A stretch of 64,000 nucleotides of DNA. Origin: an uncultured Bacillota bacterium. GTDB taxonomy: Bacteria; Bacillota; Clostridia; Peptostreptococcales; Anaerovoracaceae. Made by a program: the position numbers and the translations under genes. Positions 9,194 to 19,385 of this stretch are shown here, one piece after another (the first letter of the stretch is position 1; each line of letters begins with the position of its first letter). The notes below the pieces were generated by a model that saw nothing but the letters and a program-made list of their open reading frames with translations, was not told where the DNA came from and ran no database searches. Where the stretch lies: the NCBI GenBank assembly GCA_949284065.1, contig CASDUO010000012.1, positions 1 through 64,000 on the forward strand. Direction: 5' to 3'.

Positions 9194-11761
9194 ATGAGCG
9201 ATAGCTTGAGAAAAATATTAGCATTGGTGATTTTAGTGGTCACCGTTTTAGGATGGATACTGATGGTATGGGGCTTGGGTCCCATAAGTCCCCTCAAGGA
9301 CAGGATACCTTTAGGTCTCGATATAAAAGGCGGCGTGAACGTGGTATTGGAAGCCACCGATACAGAGGCAACTGGAGAAGAGTTGAGAGACCTTATGGAG
9401 CAGACCCAGACCGTCATAAGCAACAGGGTGGACCAGATGGGCATAGCCAATGCTACGGTCCGTGTGGAAGGCAACGACAGGATAAGAGTGGAGCTTCCCG
9501 GTGCGGAAAACTCAGAGGAGGCCATCGCACAGGTGGGGAAGACCGCACAGCTCCAGTTCCTTTTGGCTGACGGCAGCATAGTCCTTGATGGGAGCAACGT
9601 AAACGATGCTTCTATGGGGCAGAACACAGAGACAGGTCAGGGAGGATATCTTGTAAACCTGGAATTCGACAGCGAAGGAGCCGCTTTGTTCGAAGAGGCC
9701 ACAAAGACGGCATCATCCGGCGAGGTCACATCGGGGATCGACGGTGTTGCAGACAATGCCATAATCATTTTGCTGGATGATGAGATAATAAGCGCACCGG
9801 TGGTGGAAGAGGTGATTTCCGGCGGTCAGTGTGTCATAGAAGGTGATTTCACCCAGGATGAGGCCACTAATCTGGCGGCTCTGATCAGAGGCGGTTCTTT
9901 GCCTGTGGAGCTTACAGAAGTCAGTTCCTCGGTACAATCGGCGGAGATCGGGTACGATGCCTTCAATATGAGCGTTATAGCCGGAGTCATAGGCGTGATA
10001 GCCATCTTCATAATGATGGTGGTCGGATACAGGATAATGGGCGTTGCCGCAAGCCTGGCGCTGCTCCTTTACGGCTTCATAATACTGGCTATAATGGCAG
10101 TTTTCGAAAGCGTCATAACGCTGTCCGGAATAGCCGGTATCATACTTTCCATAGGAATGGCAGTGGATGCCAACATAATAATATTCACCAGGATAAAGGA
10201 AGAGATAAGCGCCGGCAGGACAGTGAGGGCAGCCACACAGGTAGGCTTCAAGAGGGCCCTGAGCACTATCATAGATTCTCAGGTCACCACCCTTATAGCT
10301 GCGGTCATCCTATATCAGATAGGTACCAGTGCGGTGAAGGGATTTGCCTTTACCCTTATGATAGGTATATTCGCTTCCATATTGACGGCGGTACTCATAA
10401 CACAGCTCTACCTTGGGGTAGTAGCTAACAGCAGACGATTCGGCACTATGAAACTTTTCTGCATGAGAGAGGACGGGAAACCGGCCTTCACCCTCAATAA
10501 GGTTTTCCATGTGCTGGAACACAGAAAGATCTACTATTGTGTGTCTGCGGGAATAATAATCATCGGTTTGTGTTTCGGACTGTTCAGAGGCTTCAACTGG
10601 GGTATCGACTTTACGGGCGGTACCATGATGCAGATCAATATGGGAGGCAATGTAACGGCTGAAGAAGTCCAGAGAGTATTGAAAGAAGACGGTGTGAAGG
10701 ATGCCACGGTGATATACGGCGGGGAAAACAACGAAGAAGTGATCATCAAGACCACGGAAGCCTTTAATAATGAGGAAAGAGCTGCCATAATAGATGATCT
10801 GCAGGCAGAGTTCAATTTCTCCGATGAGGACGTGGTCGCGTCTGAACTCTTCGGTCCGGCAGTGGGGAAAGAACTGCGTAACAATGCTATAAAAGCCATA
10901 ATTCTTGCGGCGGCAGGCATGCTCATATACATAAGACTCAGATTCGCCAACTTCAAATTTGGCGGTGCGGCCCTTGCCGGGGTGCTACACGACGTCATCA
11001 TGATGCTTGTATTCTACCTGGTGTTCAATGTTACGGTGAACAATCCCTTCATAGCGGCTATACTTACAGTTGTGGGATATTCCATAAACGACACCATAGT
11101 GGTATTCGACCGTGTGAGGGAGAACAACAGGTTCATGAAGAAAGAATCGGATATGGAAATAGTCAATATATCCGTAAGCCAGACACTGAGCAGGACCATC
11201 ATGACATCCCTTACCACGTTCGTGGTCATGGTGCCCGTGTTCATAATGGGCGGAGAATCCATGAGAGAATTCACTTTGCCGTTGATGGTGGGTATATTTG
11301 TAGGATGTCTTTCATCCATATTCGTATGCAGTCCCATCTATTACGATCTGACCAGGATAGGAGCGAAGTCTGCATATGAAAAAACAGTAGAGGCAGGGAA
11401 AAAGAAAAGCAGGACCTCAAAGAAAAAATATCAGGGATTGCCGAAAAAAAAGAAAGAGCCACAAACTGACGAAAAAGCAGCTATCCCGGTAGATGTACGT
11501 CAGGATCGTCAAGCTGCAGATGAGACAGCTTCGGATGATAGGGCTCCGGGCAATGACGTTCCGGCCGGCGGTGAGGATACAGAGGATATTCTGGATGCTC
11601 CTGAACTTGAGATCGAAGAGAATATAGAAAAAAGCAATATGACTCAGGAAGAGATACTTGAGGCAGCAGAAAGAGAGGTCGCAAAGACTCCTGTTTCCGG
11701 TGCAAAGGGACATAAGAAAAAGACCAGAGCGGAGAGACGGAAAAATAGATCCGGCAAATAG
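9194..11761 (+). CDS. secDF: Protein translocase SecDF (fused SecD and SecF)
   Basis: An 855-residue single-chain SecD-SecF that uses the proton or sodium gradient to pull secreted proteins through SecYEG. The SecD half starts with TM1 and the LGLDIKGGVNVVLE motif, followed by the P1 domain and the first TM block with AVDANIIIFTRIKEE. The SecF half begins around residue 445 with WGIDFTGGTMMQI and ends with a TM block containing SINDTIVVFDRVREN. After about residue 735 there is a tail of about 120 residues, first very basic (KKKSRTSKKK), then acidic, then basic again. This tail is absent from most SecDF proteins. The next gene, rel, starts 21 bp downstream. Confidence 0.93.
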   Translation: MSDSLRKILALVILVVTVLGWILMVWGLGPISPLKDRIPLGLDIKGGVNVVLEATDTEATGEELRDLMEQTQTVISNRVDQMGIANATVRVEGNDRIRVELPGAENSEEAIAQVGKTAQLQFLLADGSIVLDGSNVNDASMGQNTETGQGGYLVNLEFDSEGAALFEEATKTASSGEVTSGIDGVADNAIIILLDDEIISAPVVEEVISGGQCVIEGDFTQDEATNLAALIRGGSLPVELTEVSSSVQSAEIGYDAFNMSVIAGVIGVIAIFIMMVVGYRIMGVAASLALLLYGFIILAIMAVFESVITLSGIAGIILSIGMAVDANIIIFTRIKEEISAGRTVRAATQVGFKRALSTIIDSQVTTLIAAVILYQIGTSAVKGFAFTLMIGIFASILTAVLITQLYLGVVANSRRFGTMKLFCMREDGKPAFTLNKVFHVLEHRKIYYCVSAGIIIIGLCFGLFRGFNWGIDFTGGTMMQINMGGNVTAEEVQRVLKEDGVKDATVIYGGENNEEVIIKTTEAFNNEERAAIIDDLQAEFNFSDEDVVASELFGPAVGKELRNNAIKAIILAAAGMLIYIRLRFANFKFGGAALAGVLHDVIMMLVFYLVFNVTVNNPFIAAILTVVGYSINDTIVVFDRVRENNRFMKKESDMEIVNISVSQTLSRTIMTSLTTFVVMVPVFIMGGESMREFTLPLMVGIFVGCLSSIFVCSPIYYDLTRIGAKSAYEKTVEAGKKKSRTSKKKYQGLPKKKKEPQTDEKAAIPVDVRQDRQAADETASDDRAPGNDVPAGGEDTEDILDAPELEIEENIEKSNMTQEEILEAAEREVAKTPVSGAKGHKKKTRAERRKNRSGK

Positions 11762-11782
11762 CCTGTAGAGGAGAAGGTAAGC

Positions 11783-13984
11783 GTGCTTACGAGAGAGGAA
11801 TTTCTGGAAAAACTTGATAGTATGAATCACAAGTACGATCTGGAAACTATCGGACGCGCTTTTGATACGGCAAAAAAAGCCCATGAAGGCCAGCTCAGGC
11901 TTTCCGGTGAGCCCTATATGGTACACCCCATAAATGTCGCCCTCATACTTGCGGAACTGGGCATGGATGAGGAGACCCTTATAGCGGCTTTACTGCATGA
12001 TACAGTGGAGGACACGGATTATACCGAAGATGAGCTGAAAGAAGAATTCGGAGAGAATGTCGCTCTTTTGGTTGACGGTGTGACGAAATTGGGTTCTCTG
12101 GTCATGGAGAATAAAGAAGAACGGCAGGCGGAGAATATGAGAAAGATGTTCCTGGCCATGAGCAAGGACATCAGAGTCCTCATAATAAAGCTTGCCGACA
12201 GACTCCATAATCTGAGGACCATCAACTATATGAGCAGTGAAAAGATCCGTGACAAGTGTCAGGAAACACTGGACATATATGCCCCTTTAGCCAGCAGACT
12301 CGGTATATACACCATGAAGTTCGAGCTGGAGGATATAGCTCTCAAGCATCTTGATCCCGAAGCCTACGAACAGATAGCCCGTGACGTCAACGCAAAAAAA
12401 GAAGAACGGCAGGCGGCGCTGGACAATGTTATCGACGAGATCAAAGAATCTTTGGACGACATGGGGATCAAATATGACATATATGGAAGATCCAAACATT
12501 TTTACAGCATATACAAAAAAATGGTGGTCCAGAAGAAACAGATAGACGAGATATTCGATCTTATGGCTGTAAGGGTGATAGTGGAGTCCATAAGGGATTG
12601 CTATGCGGTGCTTGGGATCGTCCATACTATGTGGACGCCTATACCCGGCAGGTTCAAGGACTATATCGCCATGCCGAAACAGAACATGTATCAGTCCCTC
12701 CATACTACCGTAATGGGTGAGACCGGGAACCCGTTCGAGATCCAGATCAGGACCTATGAGATGCACCGCATCGCCGAGTACGGTATAGCGGCCCATTGGA
12801 AGTACAAGGAAGGAGTGGATTCCGATAAGGAAGAGGCCAGGCTGAGTTGGCTCAGGCAGGCGCTGGAATGGCAAAAGGAGACAGATGATCCCAGAGAATT
12901 CATGGAATCCCTCAAGGTGGATCTTTTCTCGAACCAGGTGTTCGTTTTCACTCCGGCAGGAGATGTTCTGGAACTTCCCGCAGGAGCGACGCCGCTGGAT
13001 TTCGCCTTCAAGATACATACCGACGTGGGAGCGAAATGTATAGGAGCACGTGTGAACGGCAAGATGGTGCCTATAGACCATAAGTTGGAAAACGGCAACA
13101 TAATCGAGATCATAACGTCTCCAAACGCCAGCGGACCGTCTATAGACTGGCTGAAGATAGCAAAGAGTTCTACTGCCAGGACCAAGATCAGACAGTGGCT
13201 CAAAAAGGAAAACAAATCGGACAACGTGGACAAGGGCAAGGATGCCCTGGACAAATACATCAGAAAAAAGGGCGAGGATCCGAGAGATATAATGCGCTCC
13301 AGCCGCGTGGCCAAGGCCGCCAAGGAACTGGGTATGAGTGACACTGATGAGCTGTATACGCAGATAGCCAACGGAGGCACCGTCATAAGCAAGGTAGGGA
13401 ACATACTGTTCCGGCTGGAAAAGGAGGAGCATGCTGAGGAAGAAAGAAAAAAGCAGAACACGGAAGAGAATCTGACGGAGGGCAGCAAAAGGGCTGCTGC
13501 AGCCAGGGAAAAGGCGGAAAGATATCAAAGGGAGAATCCTGGCGTCATAGTCAAGGGGATGGACAACCTTCTCATAAGGATGGCAAAATGCTGCAATCCG
13601 GTGCCGGGAGACGAGATAGTGGGCTATATAACGAAGGGACGAGGCATATCGGTACACAGGAAGGACTGCAGCAATATCGTTTCTTTGCCTCCTGAAGAAA
13701 AAAGCCGTTTCATAGACGTGGAATGGGATACAAGCAAGGAGAGAGACTACAATGTGGATATAACCGTCATAGCCGATGACAGAGCGGGACTCTTTTCTGA
13801 TCTTTCAAAGACTTGCGATAATATGGGAGCTCATATATCAGGAGTGAACACCGGAAAAGAGGCAGATGGATACATAAAGATAGTCCTTACCCTCACCATA
13901 GGCAGTGTAGGGCAGATGAAAAAGATACAGAGGGCTCTGAGAAGCATCGAGGGTATAAGCGACGTTTACAGGACCAGGGCCTGA
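11783..13984 (+). CDS. rel: RelA/SpoT bifunctional (p)ppGpp synthetase/hydrolase
   Basis: A 733-residue Rel protein of the usual length. Order: an HD hydrolase domain (VHP near 47-49 and HDTVEDT at 72-78), a (p)ppGpp synthetase domain (around 230-340, with the RVIVESIRDCYAVLG core), a TGS domain (around 385-450, FVFTPAGDVLELPAGATPLD), a helical/zinc-finger region with the MAKCCNPVPGD motif, and a C-terminal ACT domain. Both catalytic halves look intact, so it should make and degrade the stringent-response alarmone. The start is GTG at 11783, with GAGGAGAAGG upstream. Confidence 0.93.
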   Translation: MLTREEFLEKLDSMNHKYDLETIGRAFDTAKKAHEGQLRLSGEPYMVHPINVALILAELGMDEETLIAALLHDTVEDTDYTEDELKEEFGENVALLVDGVTKLGSLVMENKEERQAENMRKMFLAMSKDIRVLIIKLADRLHNLRTINYMSSEKIRDKCQETLDIYAPLASRLGIYTMKFELEDIALKHLDPEAYEQIARDVNAKKEERQAALDNVIDEIKESLDDMGIKYDIYGRSKHFYSIYKKMVVQKKQIDEIFDLMAVRVIVESIRDCYAVLGIVHTMWTPIPGRFKDYIAMPKQNMYQSLHTTVMGETGNPFEIQIRTYEMHRIAEYGIAAHWKYKEGVDSDKEEARLSWLRQALEWQKETDDPREFMESLKVDLFSNQVFVFTPAGDVLELPAGATPLDFAFKIHTDVGAKCIGARVNGKMVPIDHKLENGNIIEIITSPNASGPSIDWLKIAKSSTARTKIRQWLKKENKSDNVDKGKDALDKYIRKKGEDPRDIMRSSRVAKAAKELGMSDTDELYTQIANGGTVISKVGNILFRLEKEEHAEEERKKQNTEENLTEGSKRAAAAREKAERYQRENPGVIVKGMDNLLIRMAKCCNPVPGDEIVGYITKGRGISVHRKDCSNIVSLPPEEKSRFIDVEWDTSKERDYNVDITVIADDRAGLFSDLSKTCDNMGAHISGVNTGKEADGYIKIVLTLTIGSVGQMKKIQRALRSIEGISDVYRTRA

Positions 13985-14032
13985 TGAGGGCCGCAAAGAA
14001 TATTTTGAAAGGGAGGAGCGAAGGCACGCGAT

Positions 14033-14653
14033 ATGCTGGTATATAACATGATGACGGGACCTCTCATGGTGAACACATACCTGGGGGCAGATCCTGAAAC
14101 AAAAAAAGCGTTTATAGTCGATCCGGGAGGATACAGCCGGGAAATGGTCGACCTTATCGCCGAAGAGGGATATGAGATACTGTACATAATACTCACACAC
14201 GGTCACGGAGACCATATATGCGGCGTGGAAAAATTCATGGAAACATATCCGCAGGCAAAGCTGGTGGCGGCCAAAGCGGAAGAAGAAATGCTGGCTGATC
14301 CCAGGTTGAACATGTCCACCATGACCTGCGGGATGACTGTATCTCTACACCCCCATATACTCGTAGAGGAAGGGGACACCATCGATGTGGGTGATATAGA
14401 ACTGAGATTCGTGATGACTCCGGGGCATACGAAGGGCGGCATGTGTATAATCACGGAAAAAGCCGTTTTCAGCGGTGATACTCTGTTCAATGCATCCATA
14501 GGCAGGACTGATTTTCCGGGAGGCTCTTACGAAGAGCTGCTGGATTCCATAAGGACCAAACTTTTCGTACTGCCTGATGACACTGATGTATACCCGGGGC
14601 ATATGGGCCCGACCAGTATAGGGTTTGAGAAAAAGAACAATCCGTTTTTATGA
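14033..14653 (+). CDS. MBL-fold metal hydrolase (glyoxalase II-like)
   Basis: A 206-residue metallo-beta-lactamase-fold protein with the zinc motif THGHGDH (H56, H58, D60, H61), a later His in TPGHTKGGM, the metal-bridging Asp in FSGDTLF and a final His in YPGHMGPTS. It is the size of YcbL/GloB2-type hydrolases, which split thioesters such as S-lactoylglutathione or related substrates. The true substrate is unknown. It sits between rel and hisS, a common Firmicutes arrangement. The ATG at 14033 is close behind a GGGAGGAG site. Confidence 0.88.
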   Translation: MLVYNMMTGPLMVNTYLGADPETKKAFIVDPGGYSREMVDLIAEEGYEILYIILTHGHGDHICGVEKFMETYPQAKLVAAKAEEEMLADPRLNMSTMTCGMTVSLHPHILVEEGDTIDVGDIELRFVMTPGHTKGGMCIITEKAVFSGDTLFNASIGRTDFPGGSYEELLDSIRTKLFVLPDDTDVYPGHMGPTSIGFEKKNNPFL

Positions 14654-14683
14654 TAGATATACAGAACCTTCAAGGAGGAAAAA

Positions 14684-15940
14684 ATGCTTACCAATGCACC
14701 TAAAGGAACGAAAGATGTGCTTCCCAAAGAGGCATATAAATGGCATTATGTGGAGAATGCTTTTGCCAGGCTTTGCGAAAGATACGGGTTTGAGGAGATA
14801 AGGACTCCGGTCTTTGAACATACTGAACTGTTCCAGAGGGGAGTCGGAGATACCACAGATATAGTACAAAAGGAAATGTACACATGGGAGCAGGCAAAGA
14901 GAAGTCTGACTCTCAGACCTGAAGGAACGTCCCCTGTAGTACGGGCTTTCGTTGAACACAAATTGTACGCCGGCGTACAGCCGTCAAAATACTATTACAA
15001 CATCCCATGTTTCAGATATGAAAAACCTCAGTCGGGAAGACTGAGGGCATTCCACCAGTTCGGCGTGGAGATATTCGGTACGAACGATATGATGGCCGAT
15101 GCGGAGGTCATAGCCATAGGGCATGATTTCATAAAAGAAATGGGGATAGACGACGTGGAGCTGAACATAAACAGCATAGGATGCCCCGATTGCCGTGATA
15201 AATACAGAGATGCTCTCAGAGAGTTCCTCAAGCCAAAGTATGATTTGCTTTGCGATACGTGTAAAGACAGATATGAAAGGAACCCTATGAGGATACTGGA
15301 CTGCAAATCTCCTGAGGATCAGGAACTGGTAAAGGGCGCTCCTCATATGCTGGACTATCTTTGTGATGAGTGCAGAGATGCATTTGAAGATCTCAAGGAG
15401 AACCTGACTGCCATGGGGATAGAATATGTGGTGGATCCGGGTATAGTAAGGGGGCTCGACTATTATACCAAAACGGCGTTCGAATTCGTTTCAAAAAAGA
15501 TCGGGGCCCAAGGGACCGTGTGCGGAGGAGGCAGATACGATCATCTTTCCGAAGAGCTGGGAGGACCTCCCATACCGGGCGTAGGATTTGGCCTGGGGAT
15601 CGAAAGACTGCTTTTGACAATGGAGGCAGGCGGAGTGGAGATACCTGCTCCTGAAGGGGCAGATGCCTTCATAGCCTTTGTGGGAGACAGAGCAAAATTG
15701 GCGGGGCTGAAGCTTTGCAGGGAGCTCAGACTGAAGGGATTGAAAGTGGAGATGGACGATATGGCCAGGAATATAAAAGGCCAGTTCAAATATGCCGACA
15801 GACTCAGCGTACGCAATACTATAATAATCGGAGAGGATGAACTTGCGGAAGGCAAGGTATCCATAAAGGATATGGAAAGCGGTCAGCAGACACAGGTGGA
15901 TATGGATAAAGTCTTTGACCGGTTGAAAGGAGACAGATAG
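14684..15940 (+). CDS. hisS: Histidyl-tRNA synthetase
   Basis: A 418-residue class II synthetase that charges tRNA-His. Seen in order: motif 1 region (YGFEEIRTPVFEHTELFQR), motif 2 (FRYEKPQSGRLRAFHQFG), the histidine signature loop RGLDYYTKTAFEF, motif 3 (PGVGFGLGIERLLL) and a C-terminal anticodon-binding domain. The length is normal. The ribosome site is AAGGAGGAA. It is followed without any gap by aspS, the usual hisS-aspS pair. Confidence 0.95.
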   Translation: MLTNAPKGTKDVLPKEAYKWHYVENAFARLCERYGFEEIRTPVFEHTELFQRGVGDTTDIVQKEMYTWEQAKRSLTLRPEGTSPVVRAFVEHKLYAGVQPSKYYYNIPCFRYEKPQSGRLRAFHQFGVEIFGTNDMMADAEVIAIGHDFIKEMGIDDVELNINSIGCPDCRDKYRDALREFLKPKYDLLCDTCKDRYERNPMRILDCKSPEDQELVKGAPHMLDYLCDECRDAFEDLKENLTAMGIEYVVDPGIVRGLDYYTKTAFEFVSKKIGAQGTVCGGGRYDHLSEELGGPPIPGVGFGLGIERLLLTMEAGGVEIPAPEGADAFIAFVGDRAKLAGLKLCRELRLKGLKVEMDDMARNIKGQFKYADRLSVRNTIIIGEDELAEGKVSIKDMESGQQTQVDMDKVFDRLKGDR

Positions 15941-17719
15941 ATGGCAGACGTCCTCAAACGCACTCATATGTGCGGTGAGCTTCGTAAGGAAGATGGGGGA
16001 AAAAAGGTGGTCCTCAACGGATGGGTGTCCAAGAGAAGGAATCTGGGAGGTCTGATATTTTGCGACCTTAGAGATAAGACAGGTATAACGCAGATAGTGT
16101 TTGACGACAGTGTGCCGGAAGAAGTGTTCAACAAGGCAGACAGCGTAAGAAGTGAATTCGTCATAGGCATATGCGGGACGGTGAGAGAGAGAGAATCCAA
16201 GAATCCGCAGATGGACACAGGTGATATAGAGGTGCTCGCAGACCGGATCACAGTGTACTCCGAAGCAGAGACCCCGCCTATATATGTCAAAGATGATGAC
16301 AATGTAGACGATAATCTGAAGCTGAAATACAGATACCTGGACCTTCGAAAAAAGTCCGTGCAGGACAGTCTGTCTTTCAGACACAGGATATGCAATATCG
16401 TCAGGAATTATTTCGACGAGCAGGGATTCACAGAGGTGGAAACACCTATGCTGGTCCGTTCGACACCCGAGGGGGCAAGAGATTTCCTGGTGCCCAGCAG
16501 AGTACATCCGGGAAGTTTCTATGCACTTCCCCAGTCTCCCCAGCTATATAAGCAGCTTCTCATGGCGGGAGGAACGGACAGATATTACCAGATAGTGAAA
16601 TGTTTCAGAGATGAAGACTTGAGAGCGGACAGACAACCGGAGTTCACACAGATAGATCTGGAGATGTCATTTGTGGAAGAAGACGACGTCATAAGCGTAC
16701 AGGAAGGCTTGATGAAAAAGATTTTCAGCGAACTCATGGGTAAAGATCTTGAGACGCCTTTTCCCAGACTTACGTACAGGGAAGCCATGGAGCGCTTTGG
16801 CAGCGACAAGCCTGATATAAGGTTCGGATTCGAGTTGAAAAAGCTCAATGACATTTTTGCCGATACACAGTTCAAAGTGTTCTCATCGGTCCTTGAGACC
16901 GGCGGAGACATAAGAGGCATATGCATAGAAGGCGGAGCGGACAAGTTCAGCAGGAAAGAGATAGATAAACTTACCGAGGCTATAAAAAGTTATAAAGCCC
17001 GCGGCATGGTTTGGATGAAGATCGGAGATGAGATATCATCTTCGGTCAACAAGTTTTTTTCTCAGGAAAAACTCCGTCAGGTCTCAGAGGTGTTCGGCGG
17101 GAAAAATGGAGACCTCATACTCATAGTGGCCGACAGACCCCAGGTGGTCTTCGACAGTCTGGGATTTTTGAGGCGAGAGATCGCACAGAGGATGGGTCTG
17201 CTCAGGGACGACGATTACAGGTTCCTTTGGGTGGTTGATTTTCCCCTGTTCGAATATGACGAAGATGAAGGCAGATATAAGGCCATGCATCATCCGTTCA
17301 CTTCACCTGCTTCTGAAGATGTGGACAAGATAAAAGAGGAGCCAGACAAGGTCAGAGCCAGAGCCTATGATATAGTTCTCAACGGCGTAGAGCTGGGCGG
17401 AGGTTCCATAAGGATACACGATATGGATCTTCAGGCCAGGATGTTCGAAGCTCTCGGGATGGAACAGGACGAGATAGAAGAAAAATTCGGATTCCTTCTG
17501 GAAGCGTTCAGATACGGGGTCCCGCCTCACGGAGGACTCGCATACGGTCTGGACAGGCTGGTCATGCTTCTCGCTCATAAAGCTTCCATCAGAGATGTCA
17601 TAGCTTTTCCCAAAAATCAGGCGGCTCAATGTATGGTGAGCGATGCTCCGGGAGAAGTCAGAGACGAACAGCTTGATGAACTTGGCATAGGAGTGAAGAG
17701 CAACTTGCAGGAAAAGTGA
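15941..17719 (+). CDS. aspS: Aspartyl-tRNA synthetase
   Basis: A 592-residue bacterial-type AspRS with an N-terminal OB anticodon-binding domain (residues about 1-110, with GWVSKRRNLGGLIFCDLRD), class II motif 2 (IVKCFRDEDLRADRQPEFTQ), the bacterial GAD insertion domain (about 300-410) and motif 3 (GGLAYGLDRLVMLL). It charges tRNA-Asp; whether it also mis-charges tRNA-Asn depends on features I cannot settle here. The start codon directly follows the hisS stop. Confidence 0.95.
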   Translation: MADVLKRTHMCGELRKEDGGKKVVLNGWVSKRRNLGGLIFCDLRDKTGITQIVFDDSVPEEVFNKADSVRSEFVIGICGTVRERESKNPQMDTGDIEVLADRITVYSEAETPPIYVKDDDNVDDNLKLKYRYLDLRKKSVQDSLSFRHRICNIVRNYFDEQGFTEVETPMLVRSTPEGARDFLVPSRVHPGSFYALPQSPQLYKQLLMAGGTDRYYQIVKCFRDEDLRADRQPEFTQIDLEMSFVEEDDVISVQEGLMKKIFSELMGKDLETPFPRLTYREAMERFGSDKPDIRFGFELKKLNDIFADTQFKVFSSVLETGGDIRGICIEGGADKFSRKEIDKLTEAIKSYKARGMVWMKIGDEISSSVNKFFSQEKLRQVSEVFGGKNGDLILIVADRPQVVFDSLGFLRREIAQRMGLLRDDDYRFLWVVDFPLFEYDEDEGRYKAMHHPFTSPASEDVDKIKEEPDKVRARAYDIVLNGVELGGGSIRIHDMDLQARMFEALGMEQDEIEEKFGFLLEAFRYGVPPHGGLAYGLDRLVMLLAHKASIRDVIAFPKNQAAQCMVSDAPGEVRDEQLDELGIGVKSNLQEK

Positions 17720-18354
17720 TGATGTGTGGAGATACTTGCGAAAATAAAAGGATAGGTGTTCTTGGCGGCAGTTTCGATCCTGTGCATATGGGCCATATCT
17801 CTCTGGCGAGGGACGCCCTCGCTCAGGCAAGCCTGGACAAAGTGTACTTCATGCCCGCCAAGATACAGCCCTTCAAGCAGCATCTGAACGTAACAGATGA
17901 GCGACACAGACTGGCTATGGTGAATCTTGCTGTGGAGGACATGGATGGCGCAGAGGTGACTACGCTGGAGATGGAATCGGATTCCGTATCATATACGTAT
18001 ATCTCCATGGCAAAGCTAAGAAATATGACGAGGGCACGGAACATCTATCTCATAACGGGCACCGACAGCTTTTTACGCATCGACACATGGATGGAACACG
18101 AAAGGCTTCTCAGAGACAACGGATTCATAGTAGGCGTACGTCCCGGATATAAAGAAGACGCGGTCCATGAAAAAAAGAAAGAGTATGAGGAGAGATACGG
18201 ATCCGAAGTGCTGGTCATAGACAACGAACGGCTCGATATAAGTTCAACATACATAAGGAACAACATCGACAGCGAGAAGGTAAGGACCATGGTGCCGAAG
18301 AAGTCCATGGACTATATACTGGAACATGGACTTTACATACAGGAGACCCCATAG
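17719..18354 (+). CDS. nadD: Nicotinate-nucleotide adenylyltransferase
   Basis: A protein of about 211 residues with the nucleotidyltransferase motif GGSFDPVHMGH near the start and the ISSTYIRNN motif near the end. It makes nicotinate adenine dinucleotide from nicotinate mononucleotide and ATP, in NAD biosynthesis. The start overlaps the aspS stop (TGATG); consecutive GTG/ATG/ATG codons make the exact start uncertain by two codons, and the AGGA at 17709-17712 fits either ATG. The order nadD-yqeK-rsfS downstream is conserved in Firmicutes. Confidence 0.92.
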   Translation: MMCGDTCENKRIGVLGGSFDPVHMGHISLARDALAQASLDKVYFMPAKIQPFKQHLNVTDERHRLAMVNLAVEDMDGAEVTTLEMESDSVSYTYISMAKLRNMTRARNIYLITGTDSFLRIDTWMEHERLLRDNGFIVGVRPGYKEDAVHEKKKEYEERYGSEVLVIDNERLDISSTYIRNNIDSEKVRTMVPKKSMDYILEHGLYIQETP

Positions 18355-18390
18355 ATACCCGGGTCACGATTTTGGAAAAGGCAGGACCGA

Positions 18391-19029
18391 ATGGAGATGA
18401 GAGAAAGCGATAAAAAAGAGTTTTTTGACAGACTGGAAAGATATATACGGGAAAATCTTTCGGAAAAAAGACAAAGACATACGGATGGAGTGATGAAAGC
18501 GGCAGAAGCGCTGACGCAAAGATACATACCGGAGGACCAGGATCCGGAAGAGTTCCATGAGAAAGTGAAGACAGCAGTGCTTTTCCATGATATCTATCGA
18601 GGTGTTCCGGTGGATGAGATAAACAGGAAACTGGATGAGTTCGGTATCGCCAGCATAGGAGGACACGTTTATAGAGACGATCCCAGTCTGGCCCACGGCA
18701 AGTTGGCAGCTGTGACCATGGTCACCGAATGGGGCGTCACAGACAGGGATATCATAAATGCAGTGAGTTTCCATACTACAGGGAGAGCTCATATGAGCAC
18801 TTTGGAAAAGATAGTCTTCTTGGCAGATGCCATAGAGGAAAACAGAGATTATCCCGGCTTGGACGAGATCAGAAAAGCGGCGAGAGAAAGTCTTGACAAA
18901 GGATGTCTGGCGTCTTTGAGAAACACTGTGAGTTTCCTGGAATGTAACGGAAGAGGCAGAGAAGGTATCGACAGAGATACTTTAGAAGCGATAGAGTACT
19001 TTGAAGGAGAGGAGAAAAGGATTGGATAG
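18391..19029 (+). CDS. yqeK: YqeK, HD-domain Ap4A hydrolase
   Basis: A 212-residue HD-superfamily protein. H-D pairs are seen in LFHDIYRG, an early His in RQRHTDGVMKAAEAL, and VSFHTTGRAHMSTLEKIVFLADAIEENR, all typical of YqeK. Family members hydrolyse diadenosine tetraphosphate symmetrically to ADP. It follows nadD and overlaps rsfS by a few bases, as is usual. Confidence 0.9.
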   Translation: MEMRESDKKEFFDRLERYIRENLSEKRQRHTDGVMKAAEALTQRYIPEDQDPEEFHEKVKTAVLFHDIYRGVPVDEINRKLDEFGIASIGGHVYRDDPSLAHGKLAAVTMVTEWGVTDRDIINAVSFHTTGRAHMSTLEKIVFLADAIEENRDYPGLDEIRKAARESLDKGCLASLRNTVSFLECNGRGREGIDRDTLEAIEYFEGEEKRIG

Positions 19030-19381
19030 CAGAGAAACTGCCATTATGGCGGCACGGATACTGAACAACAAAAAGGGCATAGATATAAAGATCATAGACA
19101 TCGGAGAGAAGAGCTCTTTTGCCGATTATCTGGTCATGGCGTCAGGTACGGGAGAAAGACAGATAGGCACATTGGCGGATTATGTGGAAGACGGTCTTGC
19201 CGGAGAAGGGGTCACGGTGAGGAACATCGAAGGCAAGAAGGAGTCAGGATGGATCCTTATGGATTACGGCGATATCATAGTGAATATACTCACGCGGGAA
19301 ATGAGAGAGAGATACAATATAGAGAAAGTTTGGGCCGATTGTGACATGGAGACACCTGACGATTGGCAGGAGGAGGCATAG
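19022..19381 (+). CDS. rsfS: Ribosome silencing factor RsfS
   Basis: A protein of about 119 residues of the RsfS/Iojap family, which binds L14 on the large subunit and blocks subunit joining when nutrients are scarce. Typical motifs are [21 protein letters not shown] and [14 protein letters not shown] place the start at the TTG at 19022, giving [14 protein letters not shown] as in relatives, with the purine-rich GGAGAGGAG at about 19005-19013 as ribosome site. An upstream TTG at 19001 would put that site inside the coding region. It overlaps the end of yqeK by 8 bases. Confidence 0.9.
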   Translation: MDSRETAIMAARILNNKKGIDIKIIDIGEKSSFADYLVMASGTGERQIGTLADYVEDGLAGEGVTVRNIEGKKESGWILMDYGDIIVNILTREMRERYNIEKVWADCDMETPDDWQEEA

Positions 19382-19385
19382 ACAG

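Noticed and set aside
12287-13657. Long open frame (456 codons) on the minus strand
   Set aside because: It lies entirely antisense to rel, has no ribosome site and its translation has no recognisable domain; it follows from the codon bias of the real gene.
15491-16507. Minus-strand open frame of 338 codons
   Set aside because: It spans the hisS-aspS junction in antisense; both sense genes are complete and canonical.
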